From Alphaproteobacteria bacterium UBA6189 (GTDB lineage: Bacteria > Pseudomonadota > Alphaproteobacteria > Rickettsiales > UBA3002): DNA of 6,593 bases. Positions 1 through 5,458 of the stretch are shown here, piece by piece. Below the pieces are notes generated by a model. That model did not search any database. It was not told the origin of the DNA and worked only from the letters and a program-made list of their open reading frames with translations. How positions within the stretch are numbered: position 1 is the stretch's first letter; every line of letters begins with the position of its first letter. Both the position numbers and the translations under genes were made by a program. Location: assembly GCA_002422745.1 (NCBI GenBank), contig DITH01000126.1, positions 1 through 6,593 on the forward strand, in the 5' to 3' direction.

Positions 1-524
1 ATCACCTGCTCGTTGGCCAGCACCGTATGGTCGACCGGGTCCCAATTCACGATAGCCTGCTTGCGGTACGCCAGGCCACGTTTTAAAAATTCGAGGAAGA
101 ATTGCTGCTCGTGCCGGTAATATTCCGGCAGGCAGGTCGTCACTTCCCGCGACCAGTCGTAGCTTAGCCCGATCGATTTCAACTGCTCGCGCATGGTGGC
201 AATGTTGGAAAGCGTCCATTCTTTCGGGTGCACGCCGCGCTGAATCGCGGCGTTCTCCGCCGGTAGGCCGAACGCGTCCCACCCCATCGGGTACAGCACG
301 CTATAGCCTTGCATGCGCTTGAAGCGCGCGGTCACATCGCCGAGCGTGTAATTGCGCACATGGCCCATATGGATGTTGCCGCTCGGGTAGGGAAACATCT
401 CGAGCACGAAATAATCGGGCTTGGCGGATGGCGCGGGCGTAGTGAACACCCCGGCATCGGCCCAGGCGGCCTGCCAGCGCGCTTCGGCTTCACGCGCGTT
501 GTAGCGAACGGTCGGTGCGGTCAT
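1..524 (-). CDS. leuS: Leucyl-tRNA synthetase, N-terminal 174 residues (gene cut by window edge)
   Basis: This class Ia aminoacyl-tRNA synthetase charges tRNA-Leu with leucine in the cytoplasm. Seen: the minus-strand reading gives [18 protein letters not shown], then the class I HIGH signature as HMGH at residues 52-55 inside [19 protein letters not shown]. After it come the LeuRS-typical [13 protein letters not shown], the YDWSRE block and [15 protein letters not shown] at the window edge. The editing domain, KMSKS loop and anticodon-binding domain lie outside the window. The ATG at 524-522 begins one base after the TAG stop (528-526) of the DUF3576 gene. No Shine-Dalgarno precedes it, so translation is probably coupled to the upstream gene. 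The NWDPVD form resembles alphaproteobacterial LeuRS as I remember it. Identification is firm; the start choice is good. Confidence 0.98.
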   Translation of the reverse strand, partial: MTAPTVRYNAREAEARWQAAWADAGVFTTPAPSAKPDYFVLEMFPYPSGNIHMGHVRNYTLGDVTARFKRMQGYSVLYPMGWDAFGLPAENAAIQRGVHPKEWTLSNIATMREQLKSIGLSYDWSREVTTCLPEYYRHEQQFFLEFLKRGLAYRKQAIVNWDPVDHTVLANEQV

Positions 525-525
525 A

Positions 526-1047
526 CTAGTAGCCCAATTGCTTCACACGAAGCTGGCGAGCGCGGGTCAGCACCGTATCTTCCAGCTTGCGGCCGAGGCC
601 GGTATCGACCTTGGCATCCTGCCACTGTCCGGCAGGGTTTTTCTGCTGGCGGAAGACGGAAATTTTTAAACTGTCGGCCCGCAGCTGGCGGTCGAGGATC
701 AGCGCATTCACCTTAAAGCGCTCGCCCGGCGCATCGGGATCTTCATACCAATCGGTCAGGATGGTGCCGCCCCAGGGATCGGCTGCGGTGAGTGGCATGA
801 AAGCCAGCGTATCGAGCGTGGCGCGCCACAGGAAGGCATTGACGCCAAGCGGGTTGGTGCCGGCATCCGTGCCATTGTCGTCGCCCGGCGCACCGACAAT
901 CACCAGCCCGTCCTCGCCGGTGAGTTTGCCGAGGCGGGCCTTGCGGCGGTCTTCCTCGGTTTGCGGATATTGCTGGTTTTCGTCGGCTGCACCACAGGCG
1001 GTAAGGGCGAACAGCCCGGCAAGCAGCAGAAACGGAAGATGGCGCAT
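526..1047 (-). CDS. DUF3576 family outer-membrane-type lipoprotein
   Basis: A 173-residue protein of unknown function. Seen: a short signal peptide [18 protein letters not shown] with lipobox L15-T16-A17-C18, predicting lipidation at Cys18 and an envelope location. Residues about 65-170 hold the conserved domain: [63 protein letters not shown], and [13 protein letters not shown] near the end. I recognise this as DUF3576, a family largely confined to Alphaproteobacteria and often next to leuS. Residues 20-40 are a charged linker. The start is supported by AAGGA eight bases upstream of the ATG. The stop is one base before leuS, so the two genes form an operon. No catalytic residues can be proposed. 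The family call is from memory of the domain, but the match is extensive. Confidence 0.9.
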   Translation of the reverse strand: MRHLPFLLLAGLFALTACGAADENQQYPQTEEDRRKARLGKLTGEDGLVIVGAPGDDNGTDAGTNPLGVNAFLWRATLDTLAFMPLTAADPWGGTILTDWYEDPDAPGERFKVNALILDRQLRADSLKISVFRQQKNPAGQWQDAKVDTGLGRKLEDTVLTRARQLRVKQLGY

Positions 1048-1142
1048 GAATGGGTTCCTTGGCCTTTTGAGAATCGGGGTTGCCGGTAACCTAGCGCGCT
1101 ATCGCGGGAATGCAAGGGGCTTTGGCGACACCGGCCCCAATG

Positions 1143-1171
1143 AAAAAGGGGCGGAGCTTGCGCTCCACCCC
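1143..1171 (-). terminator. Intrinsic terminator of the porin gene
   Basis: Read on the minus strand, a 10-bp stem (1171-1162 with 1157-1148, one G-U wobble) is closed by a GCAA tetraloop (1161-1158) and followed by five Ts (1147-1143). It lies 25 bases after the porin stop codon. The T tract is present on the minus-strand side only, so it terminates porin transcription before the DUF3576-leuS operon and does not look bidirectional. Confidence 0.93.
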
Positions 1172-1172
1172 T

Positions 1173-1190
1173 CAATCTCAACTCAGATTG
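1173..1190 (-). repeat. Second small inverted repeat in the porin 3' UTR
   Basis: CAATCT and AGATTG form a perfect 6-bp inverted repeat with a six-base loop, between the porin stop codon and the terminator hairpin. In the mRNA it would stack a weaker stem-loop just before the terminator. It might protect the 3' end, or it may be chance; a 6-bp stem alone is weak evidence. Confidence 0.4.
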
Positions 1191-1196
1191 CCTGAA

Positions 1197-2327
1197 TTAG
1201 AAGGCGATCTGGGTACCGAGGATTACAACGGTACCGTCGTTGTCGGTAGCTGCGCCACCGGCACCGTCAGCATCGAAGAAGCTGACTTCAGCGTACGGGG
1301 TCAGACCCGGCGCCAGTTTGTAGTCAGCACCGAAAACGAGGTTCTGGAAGTCGTTATCGCCAGCGGCGTCTTCCAGGGTCGAATCGATGTAGGTAGCCGA
1401 CAGGCCAACTGCACCCATCTCGTAGCCGAGACCAGCGGTCCAGTAGTCACCATCGACGGTGGTTGCGAAACCAGCGTCATCCCAGTTGCCGTACGAACCG
1501 GCGAGCGAGAAACCGCCGAAGCCCAACAGAGCACCAACGTTCCAGCCTTCAACGTCACCAGCAGCTACGTTATCGCTGCTACCCATTTCGTAGGTACCGG
1601 CAACACCGAGTTTCCAGTTGTTGTCGAAGGTGTAGTTGTAACCGAGACCGAAATCCCACACGTCAGCGAAATCGCTGTCCTGGATGGCCGGAGCCTGGCC
1701 ACGACCGGTAACGGTACCAGCGTCAACGCCCGGGGTGTAGCTTACGCCACCTTGCAGGCCGTTCCACGACGGGGTGTAGTAGGTGATTTTGGTTGCGTTG
1801 TAGGTCGACTCATCGCCGTAAGCGCTGGTCAGGCCATGCTCGGTCTGCAGCTTCGACATGCTGATGAAGTCAGCACCGCCAGCGGGGCCAGCCGAGAAGT
1901 AGTTCCACGCACCGTTGATACCGCCGGTAGCAACAGCAACCGACGAAGCGTCAACGCGCATCGTAGCGGCAGCCGATTTGTTGCCGCCCATTTCTGCACG
2001 ACCCCAACCCGACTCGAGGTAGGTGAAGGTGCGAGCAGCGTTGGTGCCTTGGCCGTCAACGTCGTCGTTGATGTCAGCTTCGATGTCGATCACCGCACCG
2101 TAGCCGAGGCCACCGTCGGTTTTGCCATCAACGCGAACCGAGATCTCGTTGTCGTTACGGAACGAGAGATCGCGAGCAGTGCCGGCGCCTTCGTCGTCTT
2201 GATCAACGTAGCCAGCTTGGAAGTCAGAGAAACCGCCGAGGGTTACTTTCGGGGTTTCGGCCGATGCTGCCGACGCGAGCAGAGCTGCGCCAACCAGACC
2301 GGTCGTACCAAGAAGAATTTTTTTCAT
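1197..2327 (-). CDS. Outer-membrane porin (Gram-negative beta-barrel porin family)
   Basis: A 376-residue general-diffusion-type porin, predicted to form a beta-barrel (probably trimeric) in the outer membrane. Seen: signal peptide MKKILLGTTGLVGAALLASAASA with cleavage predicted after Ala23. The mature chain opens KVTLGGFSDFQAGYVDQDD, has alternating amphipathic strands throughout (for example LGYGAVIDIEADIND, WDFGLGYNYTF, GLGYEMGAVGLSATYID) and ends VVILGTQIAF. The terminal Phe is the usual BAM-recognition end of outer-membrane proteins. An in-frame start at 2438 would add 37 residues without a signal peptide and is rejected, because AAGGA lies eight bases before the ATG at 2327. Codon use is strongly biased (ACC, AAC, GAC, GGT, CAG, GTT), as expected of a very highly expressed gene. 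A strong terminator follows, so the gene is monocistronic. Substrate cannot be inferred. Confidence 0.93.
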   Translation of the reverse strand: MKKILLGTTGLVGAALLASAASAETPKVTLGGFSDFQAGYVDQDDEGAGTARDLSFRNDNEISVRVDGKTDGGLGYGAVIDIEADINDDVDGQGTNAARTFTYLESGWGRAEMGGNKSAAATMRVDASSVAVATGGINGAWNYFSAGPAGGADFISMSKLQTEHGLTSAYGDESTYNATKITYYTPSWNGLQGGVSYTPGVDAGTVTGRGQAPAIQDSDFADVWDFGLGYNYTFDNNWKLGVAGTYEMGSSDNVAAGDVEGWNVGALLGFGGFSLAGSYGNWDDAGFATTVDGDYWTAGLGYEMGAVGLSATYIDSTLEDAAGDNDFQNLVFGADYKLAPGLTPYAEVSFFDADGAGGAATDNDGTVVILGTQIAF

Positions 2328-2335
2328 GTTAACTG

Positions 2336-2342
2336 TCCTTCT
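2336..2342 (-). promoter_or_regulatory. Ribosome binding site that fixes the porin start
   Basis: Minus-strand AGAAGGA, eight bases before the ATG at 2327. It supports the start that yields a signal peptide rather than the longer in-frame ATG at 2438. Confidence 0.85.
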
Positions 2343-2362
2343 TAAATGAAACAAAAAAGTTC

Positions 2363-2392
2363 GTAACAATATATAGGAGCACACATTGTTAC
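2363..2392 (-). promoter_or_regulatory. Perfect 8-bp inverted repeat at the putative porin promoter
   Basis: GTAACAAT (2363-2370) and ATTGTTAC (2385-2392) are exact inverted copies separated by 14 bases, 36 to 65 bases upstream of the porin ATG. Read on the minus strand, the spacer ends in TATATA (2375-2370), a plausible -10 that runs into one half-site. No good -35 lies 16-18 bases upstream, so if this is the promoter it may need an activator. The half-site GTAACA resembles the core of enterobacterial OmpR sites, but those are usually direct repeats, so the regulator is unknown. A transcript hairpin is the alternative reading. Confidence 0.5.
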
Positions 2393-2552
2393 CCTTGAAA
2401 CTAAAGCCGCGCCGCACGGGACTCGCTTCAGATTCCACGCCGCCATTTACGAGAATCGCGCATCACCTCGCAAGCCGTGCCAAGCAAATAACGCTGTACG
2501 CCCAAGCTTTCTACCCCCCTTGTTGCACTTATGCCACAGGCGCAGTATCCTA

Positions 2553-2581
2553 TTGAAATTCTGCCACACTACGATTATAAG
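2553..2581 (+). promoter_or_regulatory. Sigma-70-type promoter of yggS
   Basis: TTGAAA (2553-2558) and TATAAG (2576-2581), each five of six to consensus, are separated by exactly 17 bases. The predicted transcription start, about 2588-2590, lies only 4-6 bases before the yggS ATG at 2594. The mRNA would therefore be nearly leaderless. Confidence 0.75.
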
Positions 2582-2593
2582 CTACTGTAATTT

Positions 2594-3292
2594 ATGGAAA
2601 CGAACCCAACCCCCTTGCCCACCCTCGCCAATCGGCTGGCTGCCTTGCGCCAGGCGGTGGCGGCCGCGAACCTCCTGCATTCCCCGGGAAAACCCCCGGT
2701 TACCCTGGTGGGTGCCAGCAAAACCCAGCCCGCTGCCGTGCTGGCCGAAGCTATTGCCCTGGGCCTACGGCATTTCGGCGAAAATAAAGTGCAGGAGGCG
2801 CAAGCAAAATGGCCTGCCCTGAAAGCCGCCCACCCGGAGGTGGTACTGCATCTGATCGGGCCGCTGCAAAGTAACAAGGCGGGGGAGGCGGTGGCGCTGT
2901 TCGATGTGATCGAAACGGTAGACCGGCCAAAAATCGCCACGGCGCTGGCCAACGCGGTCGCCAACCATCCGTCGCCTGCCGCGCGCCGGTTTTATATCCA
3001 GGTAAATACCGGGGAGGAGCCGCAGAAGGCCGGGGTGCTACCGCGCGATTTAGAAAAACTGGTCGCGCTGTGTCGCACGCTGGAGACTGAACATTGGAGA
3101 CTGGACGGGCTGATGTGCATTCCCCCGGCGCATGAAAACCCCGCGCCGCATTTTGCCTTGCTGGATAAACTGGCCAGCCGATATGGGCTTAGCGCACGCA
3201 GTATGGGGATGAGCGACGATTTCGCGGCCGCCATCCGGCTCGGCGCCACCCATGTGCGGATCGGGACCAGACTGTTTGGGGAACGTCGATAG
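2594..3292 (+). CDS. yggS: YggS/PLPBP family pyridoxal-phosphate homeostasis protein
   Basis: A 232-residue cytoplasmic PLP-binding protein with an alanine-racemase-type TIM-barrel fold. The family has no known catalytic turnover and acts in vitamin B6 and amino-acid homeostasis. Seen: the PLP lysine is K43 in GASKTQP; FGENKVQE at 61-68; HLIGPLQSNK at 86-95; VNTGEEPQKAG at 137-147; GLMCIPP at 172-178; the phosphate-binding SMGMSDDFAAAIRLGATHVRIGTRLFG at 203-229. Length is normal and all signature blocks are present. The ATG at 2594 gives a typical N-terminal helix, but no Shine-Dalgarno precedes it and the promoter -10 ends only 12 bases upstream, suggesting near-leaderless translation. It is the only plus-strand gene here and stands divergent from the porin. 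I recall YggS-type genes near DUF3576-leuS in other Alphaproteobacteria; if so, the porin lies between syntenic partners. Confidence 0.95.
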   Translation: METNPTPLPTLANRLAALRQAVAAANLLHSPGKPPVTLVGASKTQPAAVLAEAIALGLRHFGENKVQEAQAKWPALKAAHPEVVLHLIGPLQSNKAGEAVALFDVIETVDRPKIATALANAVANHPSPAARRFYIQVNTGEEPQKAGVLPRDLEKLVALCRTLETEHWRLDGLMCIPPAHENPAPHFALLDKLASRYGLSARSMGMSDDFAAAIRLGATHVRIGTRLFGERR

Positions 3293-3452
3293 ACGGTTGC
3301 AGCGCGGCCAGCCATTGCTGAAAAAATTCTTCCAGTAACACGGCTTCCTCCTCCCGCACCGCCCGATGCAGCGCGAGATCGACAATCTGCGCCGAGCGGC
3401 GGGCGCGGGGGGCCTCTGCTTTGCGGCGCAGCGGGTAGGCGCGGGCGCTCAT
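3189..3452 (-). CDS. Hypothetical 87-residue protein overlapping the yggS 3' end antisense
   Basis: Not recognised. Its ATG (3452-3450) overlaps the TGA of the preceding 48-residue ORF as ATGA, and AGGG stands six bases upstream, so translation could be coupled. Residues 1-52 have a coding-like pattern: mostly G/C third positions, an Arg-rich start, then a probable amphipathic helix (IVDLALHRAVREEEAVLLEEFFQQWLAALQ). From about residue 53 the frame runs 104 bases antisense through yggS, and composition turns Trp/Arg/Ser-rich with irregular codons, as expected for sequence constrained by the other strand. It may be a real gene whose tail was extended by loss of a stop codon, or a spurious ORF. 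No other gene explains 3293-3448. Confidence 0.45.
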   Translation of the reverse strand: MSARAYPLRRKAEAPRARRSAQIVDLALHRAVREEEAVLLEEFFQQWLAALQPSIDVPQTVWSRSAHGWRRAGWRPRNRRSSPYCVR

Positions 3453-3595
3453 GCGTTACCCTGATTGCTACGATCGTTCACGGGCAACGGGCGGCTATCG
3501 CCAATGGTGCGCTTGACGGGCTTGCCGCTACGTTTCAGTTGCTCGCGCATGGTGCGCTCCAGAATTTGCGGAGTCTCGTTGGGCTGACGGGTCAT
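3449..3595 (-). CDS. Small hypothetical protein, 48 residues, basic
   Basis: Not recognised. Seen: MTRQPNETPQILERTMREQL followed by a Lys/Arg-rich stretch KRSGKPVKRTIGDSRPLP and a polar end. No membrane segment and no cysteines; probably soluble or partly disordered. An in-frame ATG at 3631 would add 12 residues, but the start at 3595 has a strong AAGGAG six bases upstream and is preferred. It follows the SDR gene by 102 bp on the same strand and overlaps the next small ORF by four bases (ATGA). The strong ribosome binding site and tight coupling are the main reasons to believe it is translated. It could belong to the stress cassette transcript or to its own unit. Confidence 0.6.
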   Translation of the reverse strand: MTRQPNETPQILERTMREQLKRSGKPVKRTIGDSRPLPVNDRSNQGNA

Positions 3596-3601
3596 GGACG
3601 T

Positions 3602-3607
3602 CTCCTT
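3602..3607 (-). promoter_or_regulatory. Strong ribosome binding site of the 48-residue ORF
   Basis: Minus-strand AAGGAG, six bases before the ATG at 3595. It selects this start over the longer in-frame one at 3631 and is the best evidence that this short ORF is translated. Confidence 0.75.
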
Positions 3608-3673
3608 GGTAAATATTCTCTGAGCTTTCATCTAAGCCGAAGCGGAATCAGGATGCGATGGCCGGGTGGCGGT

Positions 3674-3689
3674 GGCGTATCAATACCGC
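3674..3689. repeat. 16-bp intergenic element, copy 1
   Basis: GGCGTATCAATACCGC matches 15 of 16 bases of a second copy at 6119-6134 in the same orientation. It begins eight bases after the SDR stop codon, read on the minus strand. The ends GGCG and CGCC (to 3690) can pair around the TATCAATAC core, so it may be a small stem-loop. No T tract follows, so it is not an obvious terminator. Confidence 0.4.
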
Positions 3690-3697
3690 CTTAACGC

Positions 3698-4546
3698 TCA
3701 ACCGTTGACCACTTCGCCGCCATTGGGGTGTAACACCTGCCCGCTCATATAGGCGCTATCGGCACTGGCGAGGAAAATGAAGCTGGGCGCTACCTCATCG
3801 GGCTGACCGGGGCGGCCCATTTCCGTGGAACTGCCAAATTTCTCCCATTGCTCGGGTTCCATCAGCGCAGGGTTCAGCGGCGTCACGATCGGCCCCGGCG
3901 CGACGCCATTCACGCGGATGCCCTTCCTCGCCAACTGTTGGGCGAGCGAGCGCGTGAAGCTGACAATCGCCCCCTTGGTGGCCGAATAATCGAGCAGGCT
4001 GCCGGCGCCCTGATACGCCGTGATCGAGGTGGTATTGATGATGGTGGCCCCGGCATGCATATATTTCAAGGCGGCGCGGGTAAGGTAGAACATGGCGAAA
4101 ATATTGGTGCGGAAGGTCGATTCCAGCTGATCGTCGCTGATATCGAGGATGGATTCGCGGAAATGTTGCTCGGCGGCGTTATTCACTAAAATCTCCAACC
4201 CGCCGAGTTTTTCCACCGCCTGCTCGATGGCCCCGTGGCAGAAGGCAGGATCGCGCAGATCGCCCTCGATCAGGAAACAGCGGCGGCCTTCTGCCTCCAC
4301 CTTTTGCTTGGTGAGGGCGGCGTCTTCCGACTCCTCCAGATAAATCAGGGCGATATCGGCCCCTTCCTTGGCGTAGCCGATAGCCACCGCGCGGCCGATA
4401 CCCGAATCGCCGCCGGTAATGATGGCACGTTTGCCGGAAAGCTTCCCCGCCGCCTTGTACTCGCGCATAAAATCGCGGGGCGGATCGGTCTTTTCGACCA
4501 TCTCGGATTCCCGACCGGGAATGGTGCTCAATACGGGCTTACCCAT
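3698..4546 (-). CDS. Short-chain dehydrogenase/reductase, YghA/YdaD-type general-stress oxidoreductase
   Basis: A 282-residue NAD(P)-dependent classical SDR, probably cytosolic. Seen: Rossmann nucleotide-binding motif TGGDSGIG at 44-51; NNAA (the NNAG motif) at 122-125; active-site Asn148, Ser174, Tyr187 and Lys191 in the expected YxxxK arrangement (YSATK); PGPI at 217-220. A roughly 36-residue extension before the fold (MGKPVLSTIPGRES..., PPRDFMREYKAAGKLSGKRA) and the LLDYSATKGAI and GQPDEVAPSFIFLAS blocks fit the YghA/YdaD/YhdF subgroup, whose members are linked to general stress in Bacillus and E. coli. The substrate is unknown; aldehydes or ketones are plausible. The start at 4546 has AGGAGG five bases upstream. 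It lies 30 bp after the copper-protein gene on the same strand, consistent with one transcript. No key residue is missing. Confidence 0.93.
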   Translation of the reverse strand: MGKPVLSTIPGRESEMVEKTDPPRDFMREYKAAGKLSGKRAIITGGDSGIGRAVAIGYAKEGADIALIYLEESEDAALTKQKVEAEGRRCFLIEGDLRDPAFCHGAIEQAVEKLGGLEILVNNAAEQHFRESILDISDDQLESTFRTNIFAMFYLTRAALKYMHAGATIINTTSITAYQGAGSLLDYSATKGAIVSFTRSLAQQLARKGIRVNGVAPGPIVTPLNPALMEPEQWEKFGSSTEMGRPGQPDEVAPSFIFLASADSAYMSGQVLHPNGGEVVNG

Positions 4547-4576
4547 GGCGTCCTCCTACTACAATCCAACTGTCCG

Positions 4577-4930
4577 TTACGCGGCCGTTCGGCGCGCCGC
4601 CCGTTTGCCCATTTCGGCACAGGCATCGGCGCATTGGCGGCAGATATCGGCGCATTCCTGCATCACTTCATCATCGGCCATGGCCGCGCAGGTGTCGGCA
4701 CAGGCCGTACAGACCTCCGCACAGACCGTGCAGAGCTCGGTTTGGTGGGGCGATTTGCGCATCATGAAATCGACCGTCGTATCGCACAGGGTGATGCAAT
4801 CCACCATCGCCTGCACATGCGCCGGTGCAACATGCTCGCCGCCCTTACGGATACAATGATCGAATAACGTGGTGCGGCATGTGTCGGCACAATGCCGCAT
4901 GAGGCTGAGATGGTCGTCGCGGCTTACCAT
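4577..4930 (-). CDS. Cysteine-rich four-helix-bundle copper-binding protein (DUF326, Csp3/YhjQ-like)
   Basis: A 117-residue protein predicted to hold many Cu(I) ions inside a four-helix bundle. Seen: 14 cysteines at 14, 18, 26, 45, 49, 67, 70, 74, 77, 81, 93, 97, 100 and 104. They lie in CxxxC and CxxC steps that put thiols on one helix face: HCADTC, CITLC, CTVCAEVCTACADTC, CADICRQCADAC. There is no Tat or Sec signal, so it is cytosolic like Csp3 and Bacillus YhjQ rather than exported Csp1; those characterised Csp3 proteins have more cysteines (18-19). The C-terminus GKRAARRTAA is basic. The ATG shares one base with the hemerythrin stop (TAATG, 4932-4928), with GAGG seven bases upstream, so translation is coupled. 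Likely role: Cu storage or buffering. Other thiophilic metals cannot be excluded. Confidence 0.88.
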   Translation of the reverse strand: MVSRDDHLSLMRHCADTCRTTLFDHCIRKGGEHVAPAHVQAMVDCITLCDTTVDFMMRKSPHQTELCTVCAEVCTACADTCAAMADDEVMQECADICRQCADACAEMGKRAARRTAA

Positions 4931-5412
4931 TAGGCTGCCTCTTTCGGTGCTTCATGAATACGGGTTTCGGTGGGGTCTTCGGATTTTTTGAGCGCATCCA
5001 TCTGGCGGGCCAGCTCGCTGGCTTCCTGGCTCGAAAGCAGCTCCTTGGCTTCGTTGAAGATATGCTCTTCCTCTTCCTCAACATGGTGCTCGACGGCATG
5101 TTTAAGCTCGCCGACATGGATCAGCCATTTGGCCGAACCGACCGTGCAGCGGTTGAGTTTCTCGAACAGTTCGCGCAGCTCATCATGCTCTTTCTCGGCC
5201 TCCGGCATCAGCATTTCAAGCGGCTGGTCGGTCATTTTCTCTTCCAGCGCGGCATAGAACGTCGCTTCTTCGGTTTTGGCATGCAGCATCAGCTCGTCGT
5301 GAATGGTGGTGAGCAGCTCTTCGCGGCGGCGGTCGCTGCGCGCATTGACCAGCTCTTCAAACAGGTCGCTGACTTTCTGGTGGTCTTTTTTCAGGTAGTT
5401 ATAAATATCCAT
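4930..5412 (-). CDS. Hemerythrin HHE domain protein
   Basis: A 160-residue cytosolic four-helix protein of the hemerythrin-like HHE family, whose members bind a non-haem di-iron site and act in O2, NO or iron-related stress. Seen: DHQKVSDLFEEL with His11; LMLHAKTEEATFY with His44 and Glu48 (HxxxE); EKEHDELRELFEKL with His76; LKHAVEHHVEEEEEHIF with His105, His109/110 and Glu114 (second HxxxE). These give the expected two-fold set of ligands; the exact second-half ligands are ambiguous because of the H/E-rich run. The tail beyond about residue 122 is polar and probably flexible (SSQEASELARQMDALKKSEDP...). The start at 5412 has a purine-rich GAGAGAG ribosome site. It follows the PfpI gene by 46 bp and its stop overlaps the copper-protein start. 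Confidence 0.92.
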   Translation of the reverse strand: MDIYNYLKKDHQKVSDLFEELVNARSDRRREELLTTIHDELMLHAKTEEATFYAALEEKMTDQPLEMLMPEAEKEHDELRELFEKLNRCTVGSAKWLIHVGELKHAVEHHVEEEEEHIFNEAKELLSSQEASELARQMDALKKSEDPTETRIHEAPKEAA

Positions 5413-5458
5413 GATGATTCTCTCTCTTAGGTGTTTTTATTAGGATTAAGCTTGATAA

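Noticed and set aside
1110..2345. 411-residue plus-strand ORF antisense to the porin
   Set aside because: It covers the whole porin gene on the other strand. The porin's strong codon bias removes stops from the opposite frames, and the ORF has no ribosome binding site, signal peptide or recognisable domain.
2329..2345. Possible CtrA site (TTAA...TTAA) upstream of the porin
   Set aside because: The two TTAA boxes are nine bases apart rather than the seven of the CtrA consensus, and they overlap the Shine-Dalgarno region.
2328..2438. N-terminal 37-residue extension of the porin
   Set aside because: It would bury the signal peptide, and it spans the AT-rich promoter-like region and the ribosome binding site of the start at 2327.
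3676..3690. Terminator after the SDR gene
   Set aside because: The GGCG/CGCC pairing is short and no T tract follows on the minus strand.
3848..4867. Long plus-strand ORFs opposite the SDR and copper-protein genes
   Set aside because: They are antisense shadows of two well-supported genes with intact motifs and ribosome binding sites.
4954..5430. 158-residue plus-strand ORF opposite the hemerythrin gene
   Set aside because: Its Phe/Leu-rich composition is the reverse complement of Glu/Lys-rich helices; no ribosome binding site or family match.
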